DNA from: an uncultured Bacillota bacterium
GTDB taxonomy: Bacteria > Bacillota > Clostridia > Lachnospirales > Lachnospiraceae
Assembly (NCBI GenBank): GCA_949291945.1
Contig: CASEXH010000009.1
Coordinates: 1 to 64,000 of the forward strand
Length of the DNA stretch: 64,000 bases
Direction of reading: 5' to 3'
Under the pieces are notes generated by a model. The model was not told the DNA's origin. It made no database searches and was given only the letters and a program-made list of their open reading frames with translations. How positions within the stretch are numbered: the first letter of the stretch is position 1; each line of letters begins with the position of its first letter. A program made the position numbers and the translations under genes. Below, in pieces: positions 43,913-52,494 of the stretch.

Positions 43913-44440
43913 TTACACCTCCTTAAATTTGCTAAATATATCACGGATTGCCGCCATTCGTGGATCAGGACTTGACTGATCACAGTTACAAGAACCTTCA
44001 TTCAGGTCTTTGCCGCATACCGGGCACAGACCACGGCAGTCCTCTCTACATAGAACCCTTAAAGGCCAATGGATTAAAATCTCATTATGCACTAACTGCT
44101 CTACGTCCAGGCTGCAACCTGTGACATAATTAATTTCATCTAAGTCTTTTATCCTGTCTTCCCCAGAAGCCTTCATATCTATTTCCTGCTCCATATCAAT
44201 GGCAAATTCTGTAGGAACTTCCTTCAGGCACTTGTCGCAGGGAATCTTTATGGTCATATAACCCTTGGCTTCTATCTTAAGAACCTTCTTTCCTGTATTG
44301 GTAATGGTCACAGTCAAAGGCTCTTTCTCAGCCACCGGGAATCTCCCCAGTCTGCTTTGAAAGGAATCCATGGAAACAGGTGCTTCCACAACCTGTGTCT
44401 TTCCTTCCAGGGATAAAATTTCTGATAAATCAATTAGCAT
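43913..44440 (-). CDS. yceD: YceD/DUF177 protein
   Basis: 175 residues. DUF177 family, linked to 23S rRNA and 50S accumulation. Contains CDKCLKEV near residue 70 and a zinc-ribbon-like C-terminal CREDCRGLCPVCGKDLNEGSCNC segment. Always next to rpmF in Firmicutes. TTAGGAG precedes ATG 44440. Confidence 0.93.
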   Translation of the reverse strand: MLIDLSEILSLEGKTQVVEAPVSMDSFQSRLGRFPVAEKEPLTVTITNTGKKVLKIEAKGYMTIKIPCDKCLKEVPTEFAIDMEQEIDMKASGEDRIKDLDEINYVTGCSLDVEQLVHNEILIHWPLRVLCREDCRGLCPVCGKDLNEGSCNCDQSSPDPRMAAIRDIFSKFKEV

Positions 44441-44466
44441 AATAGTCTCCTAATCACACCTTGTCA

Positions 44467-44495
44467 ATTATACATAGGTATTCCAGGTTTGTCAA
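44467..44495 (-). promoter_or_regulatory. Consensus promoter of yceD-rpmF
   Basis: TTGACA (44495-44490), 17-bp spacer, TATAAT (44472-44467), a few bases downstream of the ackA stop. Confidence 0.9.
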
Positions 44496-44498
44496 CCA

Positions 44499-45701
44499 TT
44501 ATTTCTGATTTTTTACCAGTGCTGCTGTCTCCTGGCAGATAGCCAGTTCTTCGTTAGTTGGAATGACAGCGACGATTACTTTAGAGTCAGACGTGGAAAT
44601 CACTTTGTCCTCGCCTCTTGCTTTATTTGCTTCCTCATCCAGAGTGATTCCCAGGTAAGACAGATTATCCACAACGGTCTTACGTACAAGAGCTGCATTC
44701 TCGCCAATACCGCCGGTGAATGCGATAGCGTCAACGCCGTTCATAGCAGCAACATAAGAACCGATGTATTTAATGATCCTGTAGCACAGGCAGTCGATAG
44801 CACGTTTTGCATCCGGATTTCCATTTTCCATAGCTTCGCTCAGGTCACGGAAATCGCTGGAAAGTCCCTGAGAAAGACCCAGCAGACCGGATTCTTTATT
44901 CAGAATCCTTACCATCTCAGATACGCTGATATTTTCTTTGTTGCAGATATACTCCAGAACAGCAGGATCCAGGTCTCCGGAACGTGTTCCCATTACCAGA
45001 CCTTCCAGAGGGGTAAGACCCATAGAGGTATCCACACATTTGCCATTTACTACTGCACTGATGGAGGAACCGTTTCCTAAATGAGCAACGATCACTTTGG
45101 AGTTGTGTGGATCTAAGCCCAGGAATTTAATGGTCTCTTTGGAAACAAATCTGTGAGAAGTTCCGTGGAAACCATATTTACGGATTTTGTATTTGTCATA
45201 ATATTTATATGGGATCGCATACATATATGCTTTCTCCGGCATGGTCTGATGGAAAGCCGTATCAAATACAGCTACATTTGGCTTGCCAGGCATCAGTTCC
45301 ATACATGCACGGATACCCATAAGGTTTGCAGGATTGTGAAGAGGTCCCAGATCGCAGCACTCTTCAATAACAGAAATTACTTCGTCGTTGATAATGCAGG
45401 AATCAGAGATCTTTGCTCCTCCGTGCAGTACACGGTGGCCGATAGCTTCTACCTCATCCAGACTCTTTAACACACCTGTCTTAGGATTTACCAGAGCGTC
45501 CAGGACCATCTTGATTGCCTCTGTGTGAGTAGGCATAGCTGCCTCTGTGACTTCTTTTTCTCCGCCTGTAGGCTGGTATACCAGTCTTCCGTCAAGTCCA
45601 ATACGCTCGCACAGTCCCTTGGCTGCTACCGCTTCTGTCTCAGAATTAATCAACTGGAATTTCAGTGATGAACTTCCGCAGTTTACTACTAATACGTTCA
45701 T
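44499..45701 (-). CDS. ackA: Acetate kinase
   Basis: 400 residues. Makes ATP and acetate from acetyl-phosphate, the substrate-level ATP step of acetogenesis. Motifs VLVVNCGSSSLKFQLI (3-18), FDTAFHQTMP near 147, HLGNGSS near 207 and FTGGIGENA near 323. ATG 45701 has GGAGG eight bases upstream; a start seven codons earlier has none. No pta is next to it. It has its own promoter and a strongly folded leader. Confidence 0.97.
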   Translation of the reverse strand: MNVLVVNCGSSSLKFQLINSETEAVAAKGLCERIGLDGRLVYQPTGGEKEVTEAAMPTHTEAIKMVLDALVNPKTGVLKSLDEVEAIGHRVLHGGAKISDSCIINDEVISVIEECCDLGPLHNPANLMGIRACMELMPGKPNVAVFDTAFHQTMPEKAYMYAIPYKYYDKYKIRKYGFHGTSHRFVSKETIKFLGLDPHNSKVIVAHLGNGSSISAVVNGKCVDTSMGLTPLEGLVMGTRSGDLDPAVLEYICNKENISVSEMVRILNKESGLLGLSQGLSSDFRDLSEAMENGNPDAKRAIDCLCYRIIKYIGSYVAAMNGVDAIAFTGGIGENAALVRKTVVDNLSYLGITLDEEANKARGEDKVISTSDSKVIVAVIPTNEELAICQETAALVKNQK

Positions 45702-45741
45702 TTTTTCTTCCTCCGCTATCATTAGATAATCTCAGGTGGAG

Positions 45742-45803
45742 ACTTTTTAAGGAAGCTGTCCCATGAAACCTATGTCAGGTAAATGGGGCAGTCCCTTAAA
45801 AAG
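45742..45803 (-). repeat. Long imperfect hairpin in the ackA leader
   Basis: CTTTTTAAGG/CCTTAAAAAG (10 bp, perfect) closes a nested structure with CTG/CAG, CCCAT/ATGGG and ACCT-GACAT-AGGT at the tip. It fills most of the 110-base leader between promoter and ackA. It could be a regulatory RNA hairpin or a small REP/MITE-like palindrome; only one copy occurs in the window. Confidence 0.55.
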
Positions 45804-45820
45804 GCCCCACATTTAGTGAT

Positions 45821-45849
45821 ATTATACAACGTTTTAAAAGGCCATACAA
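45821..45849 (-). promoter_or_regulatory. ackA promoter
   Basis: TTGTAT (45849-45844), 17-bp spacer, TATAAT (45826-45821). Confidence 0.75.
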
Positions 45850-45901
45850 GAGCGTGTTGGGGATTTTCCCGGGAAAATTGTATTCTTTTCCAAACAAGCC
45901 G

Positions 45902-45931
45902 TTGCCAAATTCCCGGCTGTTCCTGTATACT
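45902..45931 (+). promoter_or_regulatory. tmcAL promoter
   Basis: TTGCCA (45902-45907), 18-bp spacer, TATACT (45926-45931), divergent from ackA. Confidence 0.6.
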
Positions 45932-46000
45932 GGGTGGTATCACAATCCCAATCACTTTCTGTGAAAATGTATAAGAAAATGTTAAGGAAGGAAATAGCTT

Positions 46001-47272
46001 ATGGAAGGCATAACAGGAATCATTGCAGAATACAATCCCTTTCACAAAGGCCACGGATATCAGATAGAAAAGATCCGGGAACTGACCGCAGACCGATATG
46101 TCCTTGTGATCATGAGCGGAGATTTTGTCCAGAGAGGCGCTCCTGCCATCTTTGACAAATACGCCAGAACCCGTATGGCCCTCCTGGGAGGCGCAGACGC
46201 AGTGCTGGAGCTGCCTTCCTGCTGGGCCTGCGGCAGCGCTGAATATTTCGCCAGAGGGGCCGTAGGGATACTGGACGCTCTGGGTTGCGTGGATCATCTC
46301 TGTTTTGGCAGCGAATCCGGGGATGCTGCTGCCTGTCAGAAACTGGGCAGGTTCCTGGCCCGGGAACCGGAAGAATTCCAAAACTTCCTGCGGTCCTTTT
46401 TAAAAGAAGGGATTTCTTTCCCTGCAGCAAGAAAGAAAGCTTTAACTGCTTACCTGGAAAATTACCCTTCAGAAAACGTTCGCAGCCAGATCAATATCCC
46501 GGAAATGCTCAATCTGCTGGACAGTCCCAACAATCTCCTGGGAATTGAATACTGCAAGGCTCTCTCCCGGCTGAACAGCCAGATTGCTCCAGTGACGCTA
46601 AAAAGAGAAGGGGCCGGCTATCATGAAAAAGAGATCTCCCGGTCCATGCCCAGCGCTACTGCTCTGCGCCGGGCCTTTATTGGCGCAGAAGGAAAAGAAT
46701 TTTCCTTATCCCGGCTTTTGTCCCATACTCAGCCGGATTCTGTGGCAGCCTTTACAGAAGAATTATTATCTTCTCAGCGTCCTGTAACAGAGGAGGATTT
46801 TTCTCTCCTTCTGAAATACCAGCTTCTTCTGCGCAGCCCGGAAGAACTGGCTCATTTTGCCGATGTATCCCTTGACCTGGCAAGAAGGATCGGCCGGGAG
46901 CAGAATCGCTTCGTTTCTTTCTCCCAGTTTGCTTCTCTTTTAAAGACCAGGGAAATGACCTACACCCGGATCAGCCGGGCTCTTCTCCATATCCTTCTGG
47001 AGATCGCTCAGGAGGACTTGGCGGGGACTCCCGGTTATGTACGGCTTCTGGGCTTCCGAAAAGAAAGCTCTCCACTTCTGCGCAGACTTCAGGACAACAG
47101 CCGGATCCCGGTGATCACAAAGGCGGCAGACTACCGGAAACTGATTCCGGAAAGCCAATGGAGAGGCTTTGAAAAGGATCTGTTCTGTGCCGATCTGTAT
47201 GAGTCTGTAAAAACAGGAAAATCACAGAAGGCCTTTGTCAGCGATCTGCAAAGGTCTCCTGTGATCCTTTAG
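46001..47272 (+). CDS. tmcAL: tRNA(Met) cytidine acetate ligase
   Basis: 423 residues, YlbM family. Activates acetate with ATP and makes N4-acetylcytidine at the wobble base of elongator tRNA-Met. Nucleotidyltransferase-type start GIIAEYNPFHKGHGYQIEKI (5-24), MSGDFVQRGAPAIFDKYART near residue 38 and LLGIEYCKALSRL near 183. AAGGAAGG precedes ATG 46001. It is divergent from ackA, whose product forms acetate, the substrate of this enzyme. Confidence 0.94.
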   Translation: MEGITGIIAEYNPFHKGHGYQIEKIRELTADRYVLVIMSGDFVQRGAPAIFDKYARTRMALLGGADAVLELPSCWACGSAEYFARGAVGILDALGCVDHLCFGSESGDAAACQKLGRFLAREPEEFQNFLRSFLKEGISFPAARKKALTAYLENYPSENVRSQINIPEMLNLLDSPNNLLGIEYCKALSRLNSQIAPVTLKREGAGYHEKEISRSMPSATALRRAFIGAEGKEFSLSRLLSHTQPDSVAAFTEELLSSQRPVTEEDFSLLLKYQLLLRSPEELAHFADVSLDLARRIGREQNRFVSFSQFASLLKTREMTYTRISRALLHILLEIAQEDLAGTPGYVRLLGFRKESSPLLRRLQDNSRIPVITKAADYRKLIPESQWRGFEKDLFCADLYESVKTGKSQKAFVSDLQRSPVIL

Positions 47273-47277
47273 TTTTC

Positions 47278-48588
47278 TTATTTTACCGCCGGCCTTACCT
47301 TTCGGCAGGCTTTATCTGAAAGGATGTTCTTATACCGGTACACACTTAAGATCAGTCCCAGCAGGACATAGGATACCAGCAGATAAGAATTTCCCTTGGA
47401 CAAAAACGGCAAAAACGTATTCACCGCAGGGAAGAGGCCCAGATTTACCAGAATATTGATCCCTGCCGGCAAAAGCAGAGAAAGGCTGCTGGCAAAGCCG
47501 ATCATTTTCCCCAGACGGTTTTTTCCTTTTCCTGAGGTTTTTATGGCTGCTAAGATCAATACAAGAACCAGTGCTGCCACAAGAAGTGCAGCCAGGATTC
47601 CGTAATAAGCACTCAGATAGCTCAGCATGTAGCCGCTGCTGTACTTTGGATCCATTGTCAGGTCCAGAGGCTTACCCTTCCCAATCCAGCGGCTGTCTGC
47701 CAGCATACTGGTGGTATTAAAATCCCCGCTTAAATAGAAGTTCAAACGGGCGATCTGGTAATCTGCAAATTTATGAAAGCCAACACCCCATAAAAGTCCC
47801 AAGGCCGGCAAAAGAAGCACCCCACCCCAAATAGCAGCCAGGGTCCTCCCTTTTTTTATCTGAAACCAGCCAGAGAAAACTGCCAGAGACAGGAGAATCA
47901 TACTTGCAAAGAAAAGGTTAAAAGCCAAAGATATATCCGGAAAGGTATAGGCATACCATACCGGAAATAAAACCCATAGAAAAGACTTCAGAATCCCCTT
48001 ATACCCCTGTCCGTAATATTTATACAGCAAGGCTCCGTAGAAAGGAGGCCATAAATAAAGCAAAGCCCTCAGGGAAAAGCTGGCGCCTCCTACAACAATC
48101 CATCCATAGGACCCGTTAACCGGCATAGACAGACTTCTTAAAATAAGCAGTGTCAGAAAGAATCCCAGGGTTATCCACAGAACATTTTTCCCCAGAAAAC
48201 TGTAGTCCAGACGATAGGCAAAAATCATAAGAGCAAATCCCATAAGCACATACATACCGTGGTTCAGTCCGCCAGCCAGGCCTCCGGCTGGATCCTGACT
48301 GATTCCTATAACTGTCTGGATAAGAATGCTCAGCAGACTAATCACGCCAACAAGGATCACCAGTTTCCAGGATACTCTGGGCCGGTGGATCCCGTCCAGA
48401 GAGATTCCTGTCTGAACCGGATCTCCCATATCCAGCACAGCGGCTTTTTCTGCTTCCTTTGGATCCATTCCCGCCATTTTATTTTCTTTAATCTGTTCTT
48501 CCAGATGTCCCCGTATTTCTTCTTCCACAAGATTTCTTGCCTTTTTACACCGGATCTGTTTCAGCAGGGTCTTTAAATATTCTTCCAT
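47278..48588 (-). CDS. SEDS (FtsW/RodA-like) membrane protein with permease-prefix domain
   Basis: 436 residues. The first 70 residues are a soluble helical prefix (LVEEEIRGHLEEQIKENKM, then LDMGDPVQTG) like that of PadR-linked permeases. The remainder has about ten hydrophobic helices with late SEDS signatures, e.g. FLPFLSKGNSYLLVSYVLLG near residue 385, the place of PFVSYGGSS in FtsW/RodA. The SEDS catalytic Asp normally lies in an HTDFIFA-like segment; the matching stretch here reads YSSGYMLSYLSAYYG and has no Asp. It may therefore not polymerise glycan. It starts 3 bases after the PadR gene, which probably controls it. Confidence 0.78.
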   Translation of the reverse strand: MEEYLKTLLKQIRCKKARNLVEEEIRGHLEEQIKENKMAGMDPKEAEKAAVLDMGDPVQTGISLDGIHRPRVSWKLVILVGVISLLSILIQTVIGISQDPAGGLAGGLNHGMYVLMGFALMIFAYRLDYSFLGKNVLWITLGFFLTLLILRSLSMPVNGSYGWIVVGGASFSLRALLYLWPPFYGALLYKYYGQGYKGILKSFLWVLFPVWYAYTFPDISLAFNLFFASMILLSLAVFSGWFQIKKGRTLAAIWGGVLLLPALGLLWGVGFHKFADYQIARLNFYLSGDFNTTSMLADSRWIGKGKPLDLTMDPKYSSGYMLSYLSAYYGILAALLVAALVLVLILAAIKTSGKGKNRLGKMIGFASSLSLLLPAGINILVNLGLFPAVNTFLPFLSKGNSYLLVSYVLLGLILSVYRYKNILSDKACRKVRPAVK

Positions 48589-48591
48589 ATC

Positions 48592-48921
48592 CTAGCCCTC
48601 CCATTTCAGTACGGCTGTTACGGCTGTGGAATATTCCTCCCACTCCTCTTCCTTAGATTTCAGAAGTCTTTCGCCGTTTTTCGTGATCCGGTAATACTTT
48701 CTCGTCTTCCCCAGGACCTCCTCTTCATAAGAAGTCAGAAGCTCCTCTTCCTCCATGGCGTGGAGCAGAGGATAAAGGGTTCCCGCCTTCAGTTCAAACA
48801 CATTCTGGGAACGCTTCCGCAGAGTGGTGATCATCTCATAGCCATACATGTCTTTTTCCGACAGAAGCTTCAGCAGCAACATTTTAACACTGCCGGATAT
48901 CCAGGCCTTATTTGCAGCCAT
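48592..48921 (-). CDS. PadR-family transcriptional regulator
   Basis: 109 residues. Winged helix (LLLKLLSEKDMYGYEMI, AGTLYPLLHAMEEEELL, RKYYRITKNGERLL) with a short C-terminal helix, PadR subfamily 2. ATG 48921 has AGGAGG seven bases upstream; an ATG at 48927 is too close to that site. It precedes the SEDS-like gene, and palindromes overlap its promoter, suggesting autoregulation. Confidence 0.92.
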   Translation of the reverse strand: MAANKAWISGSVKMLLLKLLSEKDMYGYEMITTLRKRSQNVFELKAGTLYPLLHAMEEEELLTSYEEEVLGKTRKYYRITKNGERLLKSKEEEWEEYSTAVTAVLKWEG

Positions 48922-48944
48922 ATACATTCCTCCTTATATTGGTT

Positions 48945-48970
48945 ATCTATATATAGATTAACTATATAGT
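48945..48970. promoter_or_regulatory. Two adjacent palindromes, probable PadR operator
   Basis: Perfect palindromes ATCTATATATAGAT (48945-48958) and ACTATATAGT (48961-48970) cover the -10 box and transcript start of the padR gene. Confidence 0.6.
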
Positions 48971-48994
48971 ATATCGAAAGCCAATATATGTCAA
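48966..48994 (-). promoter_or_regulatory. padR promoter
   Basis: TTGACA (48994-48989), 17-bp spacer, TACTAT (48971-48966). Confidence 0.75.
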
Positions 48995-49055
48995 GATCTT
49001 TTAATCAAATATTTAGCTGGATCTTTCATAGCAGCTTTTTTCTCTTTTCCATGCT

Positions 49056-49126
49056 ATGAAAAAAGAGACCCTTCCATAAAATTCCACAGCTTTATATCAG
49101 CCTGGATTTTATAGAATAGTCTCTTT
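49056..49126 (-). terminator. Terminator upstream of padR
   Basis: AAAGAGAC (49126-49119)/GTCTCTTT (49069-49062) closes a long stem with an inner TAAAAT-rich pairing and is followed by TTTT on the minus strand. Confidence 0.7.
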
Positions 49127-49244
49127 ATTCATCAGAAGGAAAAATCCTCATTCGCTGATCGTTCCTTCTTTTTTCACTTTCTATACTTTATATTATTTTT
49201 TACTCTCTTCACATATCCTATTATCAGCAGTACACAAAATACCA

Positions 49245-49373
49245 CTACCAGGATATAAGCTGAGGAAGTCTCCTTCCCGACAGCAGAAGCACGCCTTTTA
49301 CCAGATAGTAGATTCCAAAGAGAAAGGCAAAACGGAGGAGTACAGCTATCGCCGCCGCCAGTCCATGTATCAT
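49245..49373 (-). CDS. Small membrane protein, possibly frameshifted
   Basis: 42 residues (MIHGLAAAIAVLLRFAFLFG start) with AAGGAG upstream of ATG 49373; one hydrophobic helix. It stops at 49245. The -1 frame continues hydrophobic (AYILVVVFCVLLIIGYVKRV) to a stop at 49174. This suggests either a genuine 42-residue peptide or a two-helix protein of about 65-70 residues broken by one base. No family recognised. Located just after the PFL-family gene. Confidence 0.5.
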   Translation of the reverse strand: MIHGLAAAIAVLLRFAFLFGIYYLVKGVLLLSGRRLPQLISW

Positions 49374-49396
49374 ATCTGAGTTCTCCTTTTCCAGCC

Positions 49397-50761
49397 CTAA
49401 TTCTTAAAACTATGGATCGGCGCCGGGATCCTTCCACCACGGTTTACGAAGTTATCGCAGGAATAGGGATTTACCGGCATGATCGGCGCATAGCCTAACA
49501 GACCGCCGAATTCAACGGTTTCTCCCACTCCTTTTCCGATCACCGGGATCAGACGGACGGCTGTAGTCTTCTGGTTTACCATGCCGATGGCACATTCGTC
49601 TGCAATAATTCCTGCGATAGTAGTTGCCTTAGTGTCTCCCGGAATGGCAATCATATCCAGTCCTACGGAGCAGACACAGGTCATAGCCTCCAGTTTTTCT
49701 ATAGTCAGAGCATTGGCCCGTACTGCATCGATCATACCCTGGTCTTCACTGACCGGAATAAAGGCTCCGCTTAATCCTCCTACATAAGAAGAAGCCATAA
49801 CTCCGCCTTTCTTTACCTGGTCGTTGAGCAGAGCCAGAGCCGCAGTGGTTCCCGGGGCACCTGCATATTCTACCCCGATCTCATGGAGGATATCTGCCAC
49901 GCTATCGCCGATAGCCGGTGTAGGAGCCAGAGACAGGTCCACGATACCGAAGGGGATTCCCAGACGTTTGGATGCTTCCTGGGCCACCAGCTGTCCCACT
50001 CTGGTTACTTTAAAAGCGGTTTTCTTAATAGTCTCGCACAGCAACTCAAAATCTTTTCCCCGGACTCTTTCCAGAGCGGTCTTTACAACTCCCGGACCGG
50101 AAACGCCTACGTTAATAACCGCATCTGCTTCTGTGACGCCGTGGAAAGCTCCTGCCATAAAAGGATTGTCATCGGGAGCGTTACAGAATACCACCAGCTT
50201 GGCACAGCCCAGAGAATCCTGGTCTACAGTAGCTTTTGCGGTTTCCAGGACAATATCTCCCATCAGACGCACCGCATCCATATTAATGCCGGTTTTTGTG
50301 GAACCCAGATTTACAGAGCTGCATACCCGTTCTGTGCAGGCCAGGGCCTCAGGGATAGAACGGATCAGGAGTTCATCCGCCTTGGTCATTCCCTTTGCCA
50401 CAGTAGCACTGTAACCGCCGATAAAGTTTACTCCTACTTCTTTCGCCGCCTTGTCCAGCGTCTGGGCCAGGGTCACAAAATCCTCGGAAGACTTGCAGGC
50501 CGCTCCTCCGATGAGAGCAATAGGAGTAACAGAAATTCTCTTGTTGACTACCGGAACTCCAAATTCTCTGGAGATCTCATCTCCCGTCTCCACCAGGTGT
50601 CCTGCAAGGGTGGTGATCTTCTCATATACTTTCCGGTTTACCTGCTGCAGATCAGAATCAATACAGTCCAGAAGGCTGATACCCAGTGTAATGGTACGCA
50701 CGTCCAGATTTTCCTGTTCAATCATTTTATTGGTCTCATTGACCTCATACATATTTATCAT
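49397..50761 (-). CDS. PFL-family protein (UPF0210/DUF711)
   Basis: 454 residues, family related in fold to glycyl-radical enzymes but of unknown function. Typical start with [21 protein letters not shown] (from residue 13), [23 protein letters not shown] near 207 and the C-terminal [18 protein letters not shown]0210 genes are almost always next to an ACT-domain gene (UPF0237), as here, with a 33-base gap, implying amino-acid sensing. Start ATG 50761 has only a weak AGGTAAG site. Confidence 0.92.
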   Translation of the reverse strand: MINMYEVNETNKMIEQENLDVRTITLGISLLDCIDSDLQQVNRKVYEKITTLAGHLVETGDEISREFGVPVVNKRISVTPIALIGGAACKSSEDFVTLAQTLDKAAKEVGVNFIGGYSATVAKGMTKADELLIRSIPEALACTERVCSSVNLGSTKTGINMDAVRLMGDIVLETAKATVDQDSLGCAKLVVFCNAPDDNPFMAGAFHGVTEADAVINVGVSGPGVVKTALERVRGKDFELLCETIKKTAFKVTRVGQLVAQEASKRLGIPFGIVDLSLAPTPAIGDSVADILHEIGVEYAGAPGTTAALALLNDQVKKGGVMASSYVGGLSGAFIPVSEDQGMIDAVRANALTIEKLEAMTCVCSVGLDMIAIPGDTKATTIAGIIADECAIGMVNQKTTAVRLIPVIGKGVGETVEFGGLLGYAPIMPVNPYSCDNFVNRGGRIPAPIHSFKN

Positions 50762-50794
50762 AAGCTGTCTTACCTGTCCTTTCTCCCTGCTGTC

Positions 50795-51067
50795 TCAGAT
50801 ACGATGCATCTTGGTAAAAATATCTTCATGCTGCACATGAACTGCCACGCCGATCTCTTTTCCCACTTCTTCCAGTTCCTTGGAAAGTGTGTCCAGCTTT
50901 TTCGGGGACAGGCTGGTATCTGTGATCATCATCATATTAAAATATCCATCTACAATGGTCTGGGAAATATCCAGGATATTTACCTTATTCTCTGCCAGGT
51001 AAGTACATACCTTTGCGATAATGCCTACAGTATCTTTTCCCACTACAGTAATAATTGTCTTTTTCAT
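50795..51067 (-). CDS. ACT-domain protein (UPF0237)
   Basis: 90 residues, single ACT domain: IITVVGKDTVGIIAKVCTYLAE (4-25), VNILDISQTIVDGYF. Partner of the neighbouring PFL-family protein. AGGAGC precedes ATG 51067. Confidence 0.93.
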   Translation of the reverse strand: MKKTIITVVGKDTVGIIAKVCTYLAENKVNILDISQTIVDGYFNMMMITDTSLSPKKLDTLSKELEEVGKEIGVAVHVQHEDIFTKMHRI

Positions 51068-51082
51068 GATTCTGCTCCTTTT

Positions 51083-51880
51083 CTAAATAGTGACCAGGTC
51101 GGATATTCTGTCCCTGTGGGCCACGGTAATCTTAAAGTCTGAGGAGGTCCAGGGATTTTCTCCCATAGTTACCTCTGAGCACACGGTCTCATAGGCCAGT
51201 GCCTCGTAATTATTTTCCTGGCTTAAATGCCCCAGAAAAACCGCCTGAAGGCGGTCGTGGAGAAGCCTGCAAAGCAGTCTTCCCGCTGTTTCATTAGATA
51301 AATGTCCTTTGTTTCCCAGGATCCTTTGTTTCAGGTAATAAGGATATCTTCCTACCTGAAGCATGTTCACGTCGTGATTTGCCTCTAAAAGAAGCACATC
51401 CAGACCGGAAAGATTCTGGACTATGTACTCATCGTAATATCCAAGATCTGTGGCGATGCCCACAGACTTCTTTCCCTGGTTGATCCGGTATCCCACCGGT
51501 TCCGCCGCATCATGGGAGATGGAAAAAGGATTTACCTGAAGATCCCCGATTTCAAAAGGGCGGTCCGCCTCAATGACGTGAAAAAGATCAGGAGGCAATT
51601 TTCCCAGGCTGTTCATCTTCTGGATCGCCTCCATAGTCCCTTTTGTACAGTATACCGGTATTTCATGTTTTCTGGAGATCACTCCCAGCCCTTTGATATG
51701 GTCGGAATGTTCATGGGTAATCAAAATCCCGTCGCACTCCTGACAGCTCCGGTCAATGCTGCGCAGTCCTTCCTCGATGCGCTTCTTGCTGATCCCAACA
51801 TCTACCAGCAGGCTGGTGTGATCGCTTCCTACGTAAATACAGTTGCCGCTGCTTCCGCTGGCTATACTACACAGATTCAT
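51083..51880 (-). CDS. walJ: Metallo-beta-lactamase-fold hydrolase, WalJ/YycJ type
   Basis: 265 residues. Zinc or manganese site ITHEHSDHIKGL near residue 54, plus SHDAAEPVG and ATDLGYYDE. YycJ/WalJ belongs to the walRK regulon in Bacilli and is related to DNA-processing nucleases. No walK or walR is nearby. Its start overlaps the coaE end by 14 bases. Confidence 0.87.
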   Translation of the reverse strand: MNLCSIASGSSGNCIYVGSDHTSLLVDVGISKKRIEEGLRSIDRSCQECDGILITHEHSDHIKGLGVISRKHEIPVYCTKGTMEAIQKMNSLGKLPPDLFHVIEADRPFEIGDLQVNPFSISHDAAEPVGYRINQGKKSVGIATDLGYYDEYIVQNLSGLDVLLLEANHDVNMLQVGRYPYYLKQRILGNKGHLSNETAGRLLCRLLHDRLQAVFLGHLSQENNYEALAYETVCSEVTMGENPWTSSDFKITVAHRDRISDLVTI

Positions 51881-52469
51881 AATATGTTCTCATCCTTCGC
51901 TCGATCTGAAGATAGGTATGGGCCACATCTTCGTCGTTATATAATTGGAAGTCGCAGTGAGCCTCATATTCCTCATCGGGAAGCTGATTTTCCATTACCT
52001 GGCGGATCCGTTCATCTGAATATCCCCGGTCCCGGCGAAGGCGCTCCATCCGGACTTCTTTTTCGCAATAAATATACCATATCTCATCGCAGATTTCATC
52101 ATATTTTTCTTCTAAAAGAAGAGCAGCCTCGATAAAGAAGAATTCGGTCTCTTCTTTTCTGGATCTTTCAATCTCATTTACAATATATTTTTTTACTTCC
52201 GGATGGATGATGGCATTGAGCTTTTTCAGCATTTCAGAGTCTTTAAATACAATCTGGGCAATGGCCTGTCGGTCCAGGGAACCGTCTTCTCTTACCACCC
52301 AGTCGCCGAAAAGCTGAACCACCGGATCAAAGCATTTTCCCCAGGGCATCATCAGCATATGCCCCACCTCATCTGCCTTTACGATCCTGGCATCAAAATG
52401 AGCCTCTATATAATTTAAAACTGCGCTTTTTCCGGATCCTACTCCTCCTGTCACACCTATTACTCTCAT
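51867..52469 (-). CDS. coaE: Dephospho-CoA kinase
   Basis: 200 residues. Last step of CoA synthesis. P-loop VTGGVGSGKSAVLNY (5-19), VVREDGSLDRQAIAQIVF near residue 65. ATG 52469 has AAGGAGG upstream; the longer ORF does not. Located after polA, a common Firmicute pairing. Confidence 0.95.
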   Translation of the reverse strand: MRVIGVTGGVGSGKSAVLNYIEAHFDARIVKADEVGHMLMMPWGKCFDPVVQLFGDWVVREDGSLDRQAIAQIVFKDSEMLKKLNAIIHPEVKKYIVNEIERSRKEETEFFFIEAALLLEEKYDEICDEIWYIYCEKEVRMERLRRDRGYSDERIRQVMENQLPDEEYEAHCDFQLYNDEDVAHTYLQIERRMRTYYESV

Positions 52470-52494
52470 ACTTTTCCCTCCTTCGTAACATCCG

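Noticed and set aside
45770..46381. A 203-codon minus-strand ORF overlapping tmcAL and the ackA promoter
   Set aside because: It is antisense to tmcAL, reads through promoters and terminator-like repeats, and has no ribosome site.
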